Shown: positions 28,107 to 36,673, counted from the stretch's first letter. The stretch is 64,000 nt of DNA from Chrysogorgia sp. JL179-B06 (GCA_035772405.1 JAYKKM010000010.1:186001-250000), one strand, 5' to 3'. A program made the numbers and translations. Notes: generated from the sequence alone by a model not told the origin.

Positions 28107-28455
28107 CACGTGGGTTGACATTGCTCGGGGGATTGTCAGAGTCCCAGAGACATTGTTGTTGTACAAGATGATCGACTATAACAAGTCATTGAAAGCGTCG
28201 TTACTAGTTAACGCGTCGAAAGAACAAGAGACTAGGAACCCTATCGTTGATCTCGAAAGTGAAGTGGACTCAAGTAAGACACTAGAGAACAAGACACAAA
28301 CCAACGACAGTGATACTGACAGCGACAGTGATAGCGAAGAAGACACTGGTGGTGGGGGTTGGTCAAACAAATATGCACTACCTGTCGTAGCTACTATTAG
28401 TGCTATTGGACTAGGTATCAAGATAATAAATGACAGACGTCAAAAAGTACACTAA
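28081..28455 (+). CDS. 124-aa acidic membrane protein
   Basis: The frame overlaps the preceding gene by 26 bases and the ATPase by 26 bases. No late box precedes ATG at 28081, so the start is uncertain; it could be expressed by coupling, or be the tail of the preceding gene after an undetected frame shift. Residues about 62-95 are an acidic Asp/Ser run (DSDTDSDSDSEEDTGGGG). Residues about 101-116 (ALPVVATISAIGLGIKII) are a hydrophobic span with a basic tail. The layout of acidic linker and C-terminal span resembles the 24278 gene. Confidence 0.5.
   Translation: MGLIVQKTNTWVDIARGIVRVPETLLLYKMIDYNKSLKASLLVNASKEQETRNPIVDLESEVDSSKTLENKTQTNDSDTDSDSDSEEDTGGGGWSNKYALPVVATISAIGLGIKIINDRRQKVH
28422..28432 (+). 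promoter_or_regulatory. Late start box of the ATPase gene
   Basis: GATAATAAATG, running into the start codon at 28430. Confidence 0.5.
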
Positions 28456-29095
28456 AGAGTTAGAGTTACCCCATACGGAGCTCATCATAGGACGAAGTGG
28501 TAGTGGAAAGACCTACTATCTCATTCACCAACTCGAGTCTATTCTAAAACACAACCCGAGTATTCTCAAGGTGTACATCATATGCCCAACGATCGACAAC
28601 AACAAGGCATTTAGAAACTGGAAACTACCAACTACCCTCTCTAAAAAGGTCCACTACATTGGTTGCCACCAAGACTCAGTCAACGAAGAGATAAGAGAGA
28701 TCATGGGAAAGTGTAAGACACCTGCTAACAAAGGATCTGAAGACAATCCAAGAAATCTCATTATTCTAGACGACTGTGCACAAGGTAACGATGTGAAGGG
28801 AAGAACATCACCCTTAGTGAGTCTTGCATTTAGTGCGAGACATATTGGTGTTGGTATCATAGTCGTTACACAACAACTCACCAGTATCTCAAAACCATAC
28901 AGAGACAACCTAACCAGAGTGGTTACGTTCCACACACAGTCTAAACAAGGTAACACACTACTGTTTGACGAGTTCTTAGGTAGTATTGATGATGTCGAAC
29001 GAAAGCAAGTGCAACACACACTCAAGTCAACTAGGTACAGCTACCTTATAGTTGGTCTTGGATTCCCTCATTCATACAACATTGTGTGTACATAG
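28430..29095 (+). CDS. DNA-packaging ATPase (FtsK/HerA, A32-like)
   Basis: Walker A GRSGSGKT at residues 21-28, Walker B LIILDD at 110-115, and VVTQQ at 145-149, the Gln-containing sensor strand of the FtsK/HerA packaging ATPases. The 221-residue length is normal for Polinton, virophage and NCLDV A32-like enzymes. It would drive genome loading into the capsid. The frame is intact, with a late box at its start and a 10-bp hairpin after its stop shared with the convergent neighbour. One of the best-supported genes in element B. Confidence 0.92.
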   Translation: MTDVKKYTKELELPHTELIIGRSGSGKTYYLIHQLESILKHNPSILKVYIICPTIDNNKAFRNWKLPTTLSKKVHYIGCHQDSVNEEIREIMGKCKTPANKGSEDNPRNLIILDDCAQGNDVKGRTSPLVSLAFSARHIGVGIIVVTQQLTSISKPYRDNLTRVVTFHTQSKQGNTLLFDEFLGSIDDVERKQVQHTLKSTRYSYLIVGLGFPHSYNIVCT

Positions 29096-29104
29096 TGTCT
29101 GAAA

Positions 29105-29131
29105 TTACGTAACATACAATGTGTTACGTAA
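29105..29131. terminator. Shared hairpin at the ATPase convergent junction
   Basis: TTACGTAACA-TACAATG-TGTTACGTAA, a perfect 10-bp stem, between gene ends at 29095 (plus) and 29146 (minus). Confidence 0.7.
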
Positions 29132-29145
29132 CTCAAAATGAGAGT

Positions 29146-29601
29146 CTACATTTCGTTAGGTGCACTCTCCTCTTCCATGGGCGTCTCTGTTGCTTTCCTC
29201 GCAGCCACAACACCATCGTACAAGTACTTACCTAATATTCCAAAACCAACGACAACACCAACATATGGGATACATGGAGTTACCTTCCCAATGATGTTTG
29301 TAGCGACAGACATGAATCCCTCGTTGCCTAGGATCTCTTCTCTCATTGAGTCGACAGCCTCGTCTGTCATTATGTTCGAACTCTTACACACTGATGTTAG
29401 TCCGTTGACTAACGTAACACAAATTGTCTCGTTGACAGATTTTAGTTTTGACTACTTGTACTCGGTTATTATGATCTCAAGTGTCTCCTCTGACAAGTCC
29501 TCTAACCCAGGTACTGGTTTGATCAGACCTCTAACCATCAGGAGTTTAACCTCAGCCCTCAGGTTTCGGAGTGTTTGTTCTTGCGTGTTGTTGTCAACCA
29601 T
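29146..29601 (-). pseudogene. Small membrane-protein gene with one in-frame TAG
   Basis: One frame from ATG at 29601, which follows CACTAATAAA (late box), to the stop at 29146, interrupted only by TAG at 29452-29454. The N-terminal 49 codons are charged and helical (LRNLRAEVKLLMVRGL). The C-terminal part has a hydrophobic span (IPYVGVVVGFGILGKYLY) and an acidic tail; it also has its own ATG at 29370. Either a nonsense mutation, a sequencing error, or two separate products. The late box at 29601 argues that the full length is the ancestral gene. Confidence 0.55.
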
Positions 29602-29611
29602 TTTATTAGTG
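29599..29611 (-). promoter_or_regulatory. Late start box
   Basis: Minus-strand CACTAATAAAATG, running into the start codon at 29601. Confidence 0.55.
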
Positions 29612-29645
29612 TGGTTTGTACCCTAGTATATGCCTTAGATTGTAC

Positions 29646-29660
29646 CTTAATAAAGACATG
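29646..29660 (+). promoter_or_regulatory. Late start box
   Basis: CTTAATAAAGACATG at the start codon 29658; it forms a divergent pair with 29601. Confidence 0.55.
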
Positions 29661-30053
29661 TACAGTCAAAACTTAGAAGAGTTAAGTCTTACGATCAAAA
29701 GGGACTTGCAAGACTCCACGAAGAAACTACGTCGTCTCAAAGTAAGAGCCATTCTTAAGGTTGTTGTAACTACGTTGGTTCTCATTGGTGGAGTAACCAC
29801 AGCCATCATAATCCCAAACCCAATATCAGGAGCCGTCGCCCTTGGAGCAGCCGCTATCTTGTCAGGGTCAGAAGGTATCAAACACACTCTCAAAAGAGTA
29901 AAGTTTGTTAAGAACAGTAAGAAGATCATTAAGAAGACAGACAAGGACACCGACGAGTTGGTTTTAGTTAGTAAGGTCAAAGCCTCGGTCAAAGAGGATC
30001 CTAACACACCGTCGGCACCACCCACACTTATGTATCCTAACTTAAGGATCTAA
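29658..30053 (+). CDS. 131-aa membrane protein with a two-helix hydrophobic region
   Basis: The start at 29658 is chosen from its late box; the frame is open upstream without good signals. Residues about 30-75 contain two hydrophobic segments (VVVTTLVLIGGVTTAIII and ISGAVALGAAAILSG) joined by a Pro-Asn-Pro turn, so probably a membrane hairpin. Then a Lys-rich region and a Pro-rich tail. No family recognised. Convergent with 30057-30302 with only 3 bases between stops. Confidence 0.6.
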   Translation: MYSQNLEELSLTIKRDLQDSTKKLRRLKVRAILKVVVTTLVLIGGVTTAIIIPNPISGAVALGAAAILSGSEGIKHTLKRVKFVKNSKKIIKKTDKDTDELVLVSKVKASVKEDPNTPSAPPTLMYPNLRI

Positions 30054-30056
30054 AAA

Positions 30057-30302
30057 CTAACGTTGTCTAAGTTTTTGTAACTTGAGTTGGTTACAAAAAG
30101 AGATATCATCTAATACACACACCACATCGAGACCGCGAGTTCTACGAACGCATGGTGGTTCTACGTACATAACCACCTCGTTGTCTACACCTAAATCCCA
30201 CTCATCAATCCCGTCTTCGAGATCAAGTTTCACCATCTTTGAATAGCTAGGTTGTCTAAGTCTTCTTATAAACTGTAGTAGATAACTCATACTAAGACAC
30301 AT
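30057..30302 (-). CDS. 81-aa small acidic protein
   Basis: ATG at 30302 follows TATAAACA, as for the 25403 gene (GAATAAACA). The product is soluble with an acidic centre (LDLEDGIDEWDLGVDNE) and basic ends. An in-frame Met (residue 5) could also start. No domain recognised. Nearly abuts the convergent gene end at 30053; the 10-bp hairpin lies inside its last codons. Confidence 0.55.
   Translation of the reverse strand: MCLSMSYLLQFIRRLRQPSYSKMVKLDLEDGIDEWDLGVDNEVVMYVEPPCVRRTRGLDVVCVLDDISFCNQLKLQKLRQR
30072..30099. terminator. Shared hairpin at the third convergent junction
   Basis: TTTTTGTAAC-TTGAGTTG-GTTACAAAAA, a perfect 10-bp stem, 18 bases past the plus-strand stop at 30053 and within the 3' codons of the minus-strand gene. 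Confidence 0.65.
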
Positions 30303-30310
30303 TGTTTATA
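30300..30310 (-). promoter_or_regulatory. Late start box
   Basis: Minus-strand TATAAACAATG at the start of the 81-aa gene. Confidence 0.45.
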
Positions 30311-30436
30311 TATATACGTGTTTTAAAAAACTAGACTTTTATTCTGTTCTACAATAAAGGGCTAACCACCTTTTTTATGGTGTTGTATTTTTCGATCTTG
30401 GCGAACTAGTCTTTCAGTCGTGTAACTCGTATCTTC

Positions 30437-30753
30437 TCATCGTCTCTTTTGAAGTCTACTTACCTGCTTGGTAAGTAAACTTTTTCAATCGCAACCTCTA
30501 ATACCAGTCTGAAATTAAAACAAAATCTGATTCCTAAATATAACAAATGATTGTTGTTATCACCTTACTATCGTTCTCTGTAGCACTATTTCTAATGGGG
30601 TGCTTCACAACCTCAATAATGACTTGTATAAACTCTCCAGACAAACGTTCTATAATAAAAAGGGGGTTGTTCATTAGGTTGCTCACCAAGTTTTGTTTTC
30701 AAAAAAGTTCATCGTCTCTTTCGAAGTTCACTTACCTGCTTGGTAAGTAAACT
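30437..30753 (+). repeat. Pair of 45-bp direct repeats with hairpin near the right terminus
   Basis: 30437-30481 and 30709-30753 match except at three or four positions. Each begins TCATCGTCTCTTT and ends with the hairpin ACTTACC-TGCTT-GGTAAGT. The first part also matches the PolB start region (GTTCATCGTCTCTTT near 20770), so a piece of the PolB 5' end seems to have been copied here. Confidence 0.7.
30547..30750 (+). CDS. 67-aa hydrophobic protein, uncertain
   Basis: The frame starts with a strong hydrophobic span (IVVITLLSFSVALFLMGCF) and ends inside the second 45-bp direct repeat. AAATATAACA precedes the ATG, a weak match to the late box. The overlap with the repeat suggests the C-terminus is secondary. 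It may be a real small membrane protein or a chance frame. Confidence 0.3.
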   Translation: MIVVITLLSFSVALFLMGCFTTSIMTCINSPDKRSIIKRGLFIRLLTKFCFQKSSSSLSKFTYLLGK

Positions 30754-30759
30754 CTATTT

Positions 30760-31056
30760 TTTTTTTTTTGAAACTATTTTTGAGAATTGTTTTGGGATCT
30801 CGGGATTTGGAATTTGGATTCGAAATATTTGGTTTCGAATTTTGGATTTAATGGTGACGTCATATTGGAAATTCCTGACCCAAATGCATCTTGGGGCTGG
30901 GTTAGAAATGTTATGTCTCATTTCGAGATCATCTTGGAATATTTTAAACTAAAACATACTACTCAAAAGGTCTATTTTAGTGTAGGTCCGGACCCATTTT
31001 GACGATTTTCGCCTTTTGAGCGAAAAGTGGGTTCGAACTCTCCTTTTCCTACTACT
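30760..31056 (-). repeat. Right terminal inverted repeat of element B
   Basis: Reverse complement of 16546-16843; one substitution, one base shorter in a T run, with a longer T tract (13) at its inner edge. It ends CCTACTACT. Confidence 0.92.
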
Positions 31057-31062
31057 AATATA
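31057..31062. repeat. Right 6-bp target-site duplication of element B
   Basis: AATATA, identical to 16540-16545. Confidence 0.9.
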
Positions 31063-31224
31063 GAGATCGAAGGCGACGTTTGCATAACCATTGGGACTAG
31101 TAATTTTCATTCTCTACACAATATAAAATATATTAGAAGCCCAGGGCTTATATAGGAGAGGACGCAAAAATAGCGGATAGGTTTTTCATAGTTCTTGATT
31201 TAATCCTTTCGGGGAAGCAAAGCC

Positions 31225-31650
31225 ATGCAGGGAGACTCCAGCCCCAAAGCAAGTTTCATTTCAGTATTTAAACCGAAACTTCCATTTTTTAACATTTTTA
31301 AGTCAGTGGTGAACATGGCGGTCAACACGTTGTCGAAGTTCACTGGATATCTTTTCGTAATAATGATATTTACTCTTGTCATAAATAATTTGAAGTTCTT
31401 TTCAACATCTGAGGAAGAGTTTCATAGACTCATAATAGGTGTGAACGTGCATACCAATATTACATATCCAAGTAGAAATTGTGGATTACCTCGCAGCTCA
31501 AGTAAAGAAACGAAGATCATGTGTTCGATCAAAATGAAAGCGGAAATCAAGTTAACAAATCTCACGTTTTTGGCCTTGTATCTTGCTCTCTTATCTGGTG
31601 ATGTAAATCCGAACCCTGGTCCAGTTATATGCAACCCGGATTTGTCTACC
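31225..31650 (+). pseudogene. LINE N-terminal segment ending in a 2A ribosome-skipping peptide
   Basis: The frame starts at 31225; residues about 38-56 are a hydrophobic span. Residues about 113-133 are the 2A motif, ending SGDVNPNPGP (NPGP at 31612-31623). 2A makes the ribosome skip the last peptide bond, releasing the N-terminal part from the polyprotein. This variant is known from non-LTR retrotransposons of sea urchin, lancelet and cnidarians, where it may act as a signal sequence. After the 2A the frame runs only about 34 more codons, because of a deletion junction at an A run near 31660. Confidence 0.8.
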
Positions 31651-31658
31651 ACAACTAA

Positions 31659-33270
31659 TTGGAAAAAAAACTTGCGAATGAAATACCTCGATCGAGTATT
31701 TCACCGGATAGTTTTCTTAGTGATATAAATCATCCAGTTCATGGGCTCCCTAGCTTTCAAGAAATTCTAGAAAGTGATGTTTTAAAACTACTCCATGGTT
31801 TAGGGCCCAACAAAGCATCTGGAATTGATGGTATCTCATCTCGTATCCTAAAAATTTCAGCATCAGTTATTGCACCATTTTTAACATCCATATTTAACCA
31901 TTCCATTATAACAGGCATATTTCCCAATGATTGGAAAATCGCTAGGATTACTCCGATATTTAAGTCTGAAGCTAAAGATGAAATGACCAATTACAGACCG
32001 ATATCGGTTATTTCAGCAGTTGCCAAAATTGCGGAAAAGCTGATTCATAACCAGATCTATAATTATTTACATGACTTTAATCTGCTTACAAATTGCCAAC
32101 ACGGATTTAGATCACAACACTCAACTGTTACAGCACTGCTGGATATTACTAACGAATGGTACAAAAACATTGATATTGGTAAACTAAATGGGATTGTGTT
32201 TCTGGACCTAAAAAAAGCATTTGATACTGTCGACCATAACATACTTTTAAACAAAATAGCAAGTTATGGAATAAAAGGAACAGCGCATCGCTGGCTGGAG
32301 TCGTATCTATCAAATAGGACCCAGTACTGTTGTGTGAATGGTAATACATCAAGCCCATCAATTATGAAAACAGGCATACCGCAAGGTTCTGGTTTAGGCC
32401 CATTGTTATTTCTAATTTACATCAATGACTTACCAAAGTGTCTAAACAGGGCAAAACCAGACATGTTTGCAGATGATACCCAAATTGCAACAGCAAGTGA
32501 TGATATTAAAGTAATTGAAGAAACATTGAATGGCGATTTAAATAATGTTGCAAATTGGCTGTCTGCAAATAAATTAACTTTAAATAACAGTAAAACCGAA
32601 TATATGATAATTGGTACCACGAAAAGGCTTAGCCAACTAACTTTTGATCCAGTTATCAATATTGGTAGTTTAGAAATTAAGCGAGTTAAAACGACAAAAT
32701 CGTTGGGCCTAATGATAGATGAGTCTCTAAGCTGGTCAGCGCAAGTCGAACACATTTCAAAAAAGGTCACCTCAGGCCTCGGTATACTCAGACGACTTCG
32801 AGATACAATCGAATATAATACCCTAATAACAATATACCAATCCATAATTCAACCTTACTTCGATTATTGTGCTCAAGTATGGGGTTGCCTAGGGAAAATA
32901 TTAGCAGATAAACTACAAAAGTTACAGAGCAGGGCGTTTCGAAGAATCTCACGTGAGAATTATACGACACGATCAGCTGACATATTAAGTAAGCTAGGAA
33001 TTCCGAACCTCGAAAAACGAAGGATGCAACAACTTTCAATTTTCATGTACAAGGTAAAAAACAGAATGGTTCCTGATTATTTGTGTGATATGTTTATAAA
33101 TATTAGTGACGTACACGACCATAACACAAGACAATCGAGAGCCAATTTGACATTACCCAAACCAAAAACAAACAATATGAGGGGCGGAAGTCTGGAACTG
33201 TCTTTCTTTATCACAAAAGTCCTCGGAAACTATTGCTAATTTTAAAACTAGCATAAAACGTACATGTTAA
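31659..33270 (+). pseudogene. LINE reverse transcriptase
   Basis: The open frame 31659-33239 (526 codons) begins with LANEIPRSSIS and contains RT motifs: NKASGIDGIS (51-60), NYRPIS (111-116), GFRSQHSTVTALL (149-161), FLDLKKAFDTVDH (181-193), GIPQGSGLGPLLF (239-251) and the catalytic FADD (270-273). The CR1/L2-type C-terminal thumb region follows. The last part shifts frame near 33180: the characteristic VWN tail block is readable in the neighbouring frame to a stop near 33270. Catalytic residues are intact, but without endonuclease the copy is presumably dead. Confidence 0.88.
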
Positions 33271-33715
33271 CATTAAGTAACATATTCATTTTGCCTTTGT
33301 TCTTATCTATAGTTATAATTAACTTTCTTGTAAATATCGCAATTCATATTTTTACTAGTATAATGCACGGCCGGTTGGAAGATCACCTTTTTTCTTTTCT
33401 TTGTAAATGATTAATTTATCAGGTGAAATTGTACCGTGTTGAAATATAGTTCATAATAATAATAATAATAATAATACATAAAAAGGGGCTCAAGATAGGT
33501 CATCTCAACGTTCGAAGTTTATTGAGCAAGATTGACGAGGTAAGGTTATTCATGTCCGTTGGATAATCTATGCATTTCTGAATCATGGCTGGATGAAAGT
33601 GTTCTTGAACATGAGATTAATATATGGGGGTACTCAACAGTGAGGAAAGACGGAAATAGACATGGCGGAGGCATAGTAGTTTTCCTAAAAGAAAATATAC
33701 CTTTCAAGATTAAAT

Positions 33716-34318
33716 TGATTTTAAAATTGATGAATGGTTTCTATAATGTTGACATCTCTAACTTCATCAAGCCCAAAATATTGGTAAAATCTACCAGAAA
33801 CAGTTGCTCTCTCGATTTTGTAGGTCCAAAATGGAAAACCTCTCTTTTTCAAAAAAGTTACTTCGTTCGAACTGTCAAACTCTGGAACAGTCTAACCTAT
33901 GTCAACCCGTTTCCTTTCATCAGTTACTTCTTTTAGATCTGCTCTCTACCGCCACTACATGTCTGCGCTGCATTCTACTTTTGACTGACAATATTTCAAC
34001 CTGGAAATCTATTTGTTCTAAATGTTACTCTACCCATAACCTGGCCTCATCTTATAGAGAATGCTGTTAACTGTTTTTATTTTTCACTTAAGTGTTTTTT
34101 TGAAATATTATTTTATAATCAACTGTGTTTTATTGAATTGAATGGTATTATATTTTGTTATCATTGTTAGCCTATATTTAATTTTTTAATAGTTTTTGGC
34201 AGTTTACCTTGTTGGGTATGTACCTGTTGCAAACTTGCCTCGTTGTACATGTAATTTTTTTTGAATTTTTTTTAGTTATTGTACAATGGAAGCTTAATAA
34301 ATAAAATAAATAAATAAA
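33716..34318 (+). mobile_element. 5'-truncated LINE 3' end nested in the second LINE
   Basis: It encodes the C-terminal end of a different LINE polyprotein (RNSCSLDFVGPKW, then SYFVRTVKLWNSL), followed by a 3' untranslated part and an AATAAA-rich tail at 34293-34318. It lies between two halves of the endonuclease of the surrounding LINE, so it inserted later. Confidence 0.7.
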
Positions 34319-34441
34319 ATAAGATATTAAACAAATTTGGGTGAAGTTTCATAAACTCGAAATGACGTCACATAGACTATCGTTATTAAAATTCGAAATT
34401 AAAATTAGCTGTTATATTTCTAAAAGAAAGCATTATCGTGA

Positions 34442-34486
34442 GAGTTAGGGTTCCGTTAGTATTAGGGTAAGGTTTGGGGTTAGGAC
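34442..34486 (+). repeat. Degenerate telomere-like TTAGGG stretch
   Basis: GTTAGGGTTCCGTTAGTATT and the following bases contain several TTAGGG-like steps. Weak and short. Confidence 0.3.
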
Positions 34487-36227
34487 TGTTTTAAATTCGG
34501 GATACTTATCTGAAACGTCAGCCAATAAATTTGACCATTTTGAACTGGAGGCTGTTTGGATTGAAATTTGCATAACCAAATCTAAGCCATTTCTCTTGGG
34601 GTCGGTTTATCGACCTCCTAAAGACAATAACTTCTTTGAAATATATGATGACGCTATGAAAGAAATTTACAATTCTAATAGAGAAGCAGTTGTTGTGGGA
34701 GATTTTAATTGCGACTACCGGGCATCTCCAGTTACATGTAGCAGTCTTACGAGGAAACTCAAATACATTAGTAATTTATATGATTTTACGCAACTTGTTA
34801 AAGAACCTACAAGAATTACCGATCATTCGGGATCTTTGATTGATCTGATCTTCTGTAATTCGAGTAGGCGCGGATTTTCGAATGTGGAGTTCATCATCTT
34901 GGTGTGAGTGATCACTACATGATTTACCTTGTTCGAAAGATAGCAGCATGTAAAACGGAGCCGAAAATGGTTGAAACTAGATCGTATAAGAATTAGCTGA
35001 CCCATGTTATTATGTTCCATGGAACACCATTGAACTTTTTGAAGATGTAAATGATCAACTACATCATTTCATTAAATTGTTTCTGGATGTTTGTGATAAA
35101 CATGCACCCCTGAGGACATCAAGAGTGAAAGGTTGCAACAACCCATGGCTTTCTAGTGATATAAGAAAATCTATGAGTGACAGGGATTTTTATCCGATAA
35201 GAAATTTTTAAAATCTAGATCAACTCATTATTACAAACGTTTCAAAGATCTTAGAAACCAAGTAAACCGCGCAGAATGCAGAAAAGCGAAATCGAAATAC
35301 TATGCAAAACTTATAAATGACAACAAAAGTAACCCAAAGGATTTTTGGAATGCATTTAAACAACTTCTTCCCTCCGAGAATTTCTCTCAGCCTATTGTGT
35401 TAAAAGTCACAAGTTTATAACAGGAAAAAGAGTATCGCTTGTGCGTTCAACAAATTTTTTTCGTCGGTGGGTAAACTTTTGGCCGAACATAATATTAACA
35501 CTGCAAACACTGCAAATGACTATCGACTTAATAATACTTTATACTCCGGTATAAAGCCCAGTCTTTAACGAAAAATTTATTTTGCACGGAGTTACCGAAG
35601 AAGACGTGGAAGAGAACTGAATTCCTTGAAAACTAATAAATGGGCGGGATGGATAAATTAAATGCTAAATTACTAAAGGATGCACGATCCGTCATAACCA
35701 CACCACTCACAAATATTATCAACTTATCCATTTCTTCTGGTATATATCCTACTGAATGGCAATTCTCGAAAGTAATTCCGCTTTTAATATAAGAATGGAA
35801 ACAGATCAGATTCTAGCAACTATCGTCCGATATCCATTCTGTCAGTTGCAAGCAAAGTCATGGAAAAAACTGGTTCACGAGCAGACTTAATGTTGACGAG
35901 TCATCAGACTGGTTTTCGTCGTAAATATTCAACCCAAACGGCTCTGGTTAAATTAACAGATGAATTACTTCAAAATCTTGATAGAGGGGAAATGAAAGGT
36001 CTTCTGTTTATTGATTTATGTAAGGCAACTCAACCATGGAATACTTTTAAATAAACTAGAAGCTATGGGTATTCAAGACGTTGAACTAAAATGGTTTAGA
36101 TCGGAGTATTTTCCATGGCGGAGTATTTTCCAACACAATGAATGTTGATTATGGTGTGCCTCAAAGGTCAGTTTTGGGCCCCTTCTGTGTTCTCACTATA
36201 CATTAACGATCTCCCAAATTCACTTAA

Positions 36228-36673
36228 CTCTTTCCTTACGGCTGAAAAACATCAAAAATTGAACGACCACGTTGTTCTATTGATATCTCTTGAAATAACC
36301 ATAACTGTTGCGAAAGCTATACATTTTCTGGAAGCCCAATAAACCGGCTTTTACTTGTTCTTTTAAATTTCCCGAACAAAACACATTATGTTAATATAAA
36401 TTAGCATTAATTATCATAAATCAGGTTGAAAAATTAACATTTTTCCAGAAAAGGCCATCTTGCACGCCCGCGTAGCATCTTGAAAACTCAAAATGCCACC
36501 AATCGCAGAGTTGTTTATGAAATCAAATCAAACTTGGCGTGTGCGTGGATTTCATGTTCCTGGCGCTTGTCGAATTTCAATTTTTAATCTTGCGTTACCG
36601 TGTGCCGTGTTTTTCGATTGACGACTTTGCGGGTCTTCAATGACCCATTTTAACTGCGCCCGTAGGGAAAGAG
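36228..36673 (+). mobile_element. piggyBac-like MITE, first copy (446 bp), representative of 19 intact copies
   Basis: It starts CTCTTTCCTTACGG and ends CCGTAGGGAAAGAG, imperfect terminal inverted repeats, flanked by TTAA on both sides (36224-36227, 36674-36677). TTAA targets and CYC-type termini are the piggyBac signature. No ORF, so non-autonomous. Other intact copies start near 37144, 38061, 41003, 42846, 43767, 46578, 47499, 50309, 51230, 52157, 54639, 55575, 58482, 59403, 60324, 61245, 62166 and 63087. This first copy has LINE sequence on its left and satellite core on its right. Confidence 0.85.

Larger units (their letters stand above)
16546..31056. mobile_element. Element B: complete-looking integrated Polinton/adintovirus-type virus, 14.5 kb
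   Basis: It is bounded by near-identical 298-bp terminal inverted repeats (AGTAGTAGG to CCTACTACT) and a 6-bp duplication. It carries PolB, a double-jelly-roll major capsid protein, a packaging ATPase, a basic core-like protein and about ten small membrane or SAP-like proteins. Replication genes sit at the left on the minus strand, and capsid/assembly genes in the centre and right on both strands. No integrase (needing about 300 codons) and no adenain protease is present, and the remaining gaps are too short for them. The terminal repeats differ at only two positions plus a homopolymer length, which suggests recent insertion. Confidence 0.92.
31225..33476 (+). mobile_element. LINE (CR1/L2-like) with 2A peptide, endonuclease deleted
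   Basis: ORF1-like N-terminus with a 2A sequence, then directly the reverse transcriptase; the endonuclease expected between them is missing. The RT frame has a further break near 33180, and the true end of the ORF is probably at about 33270. The 3' end is a (TAA)n microsatellite tail at 33453-33476, usual for CR1/L2-type LINEs. A TATA-like stretch lies near 31150 in the 5' leader. Confidence 0.8.
33482..36223 (+). pseudogene. Second, decayed LINE (endonuclease plus RT) interrupted by another LINE 3' end
   Basis: 33487-33715 encodes the start of an EEP endonuclease (GLKIGHLNVRSLLSKIDE, then SESWLDESVL and RHGGGIVVFLKENIPF), with a frame break near 33560. After the insertion at 33716-34318 it resumes at about 34510 (LLGSVYRPPKDNN, VVVGDFNCD, DHSGSLIDLIF). 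The linker and RT follow in several frames (NPWLSSDIRKSM, NPKDFWNAFKQLLP, TGFRRKYSTQTALVKLTDE). It stops at YINDLPNSLN, where the piggyBac-like MITE starts at TTAA 36224-36227. Many stops and shifts; clearly inactive. Confidence 0.8.
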
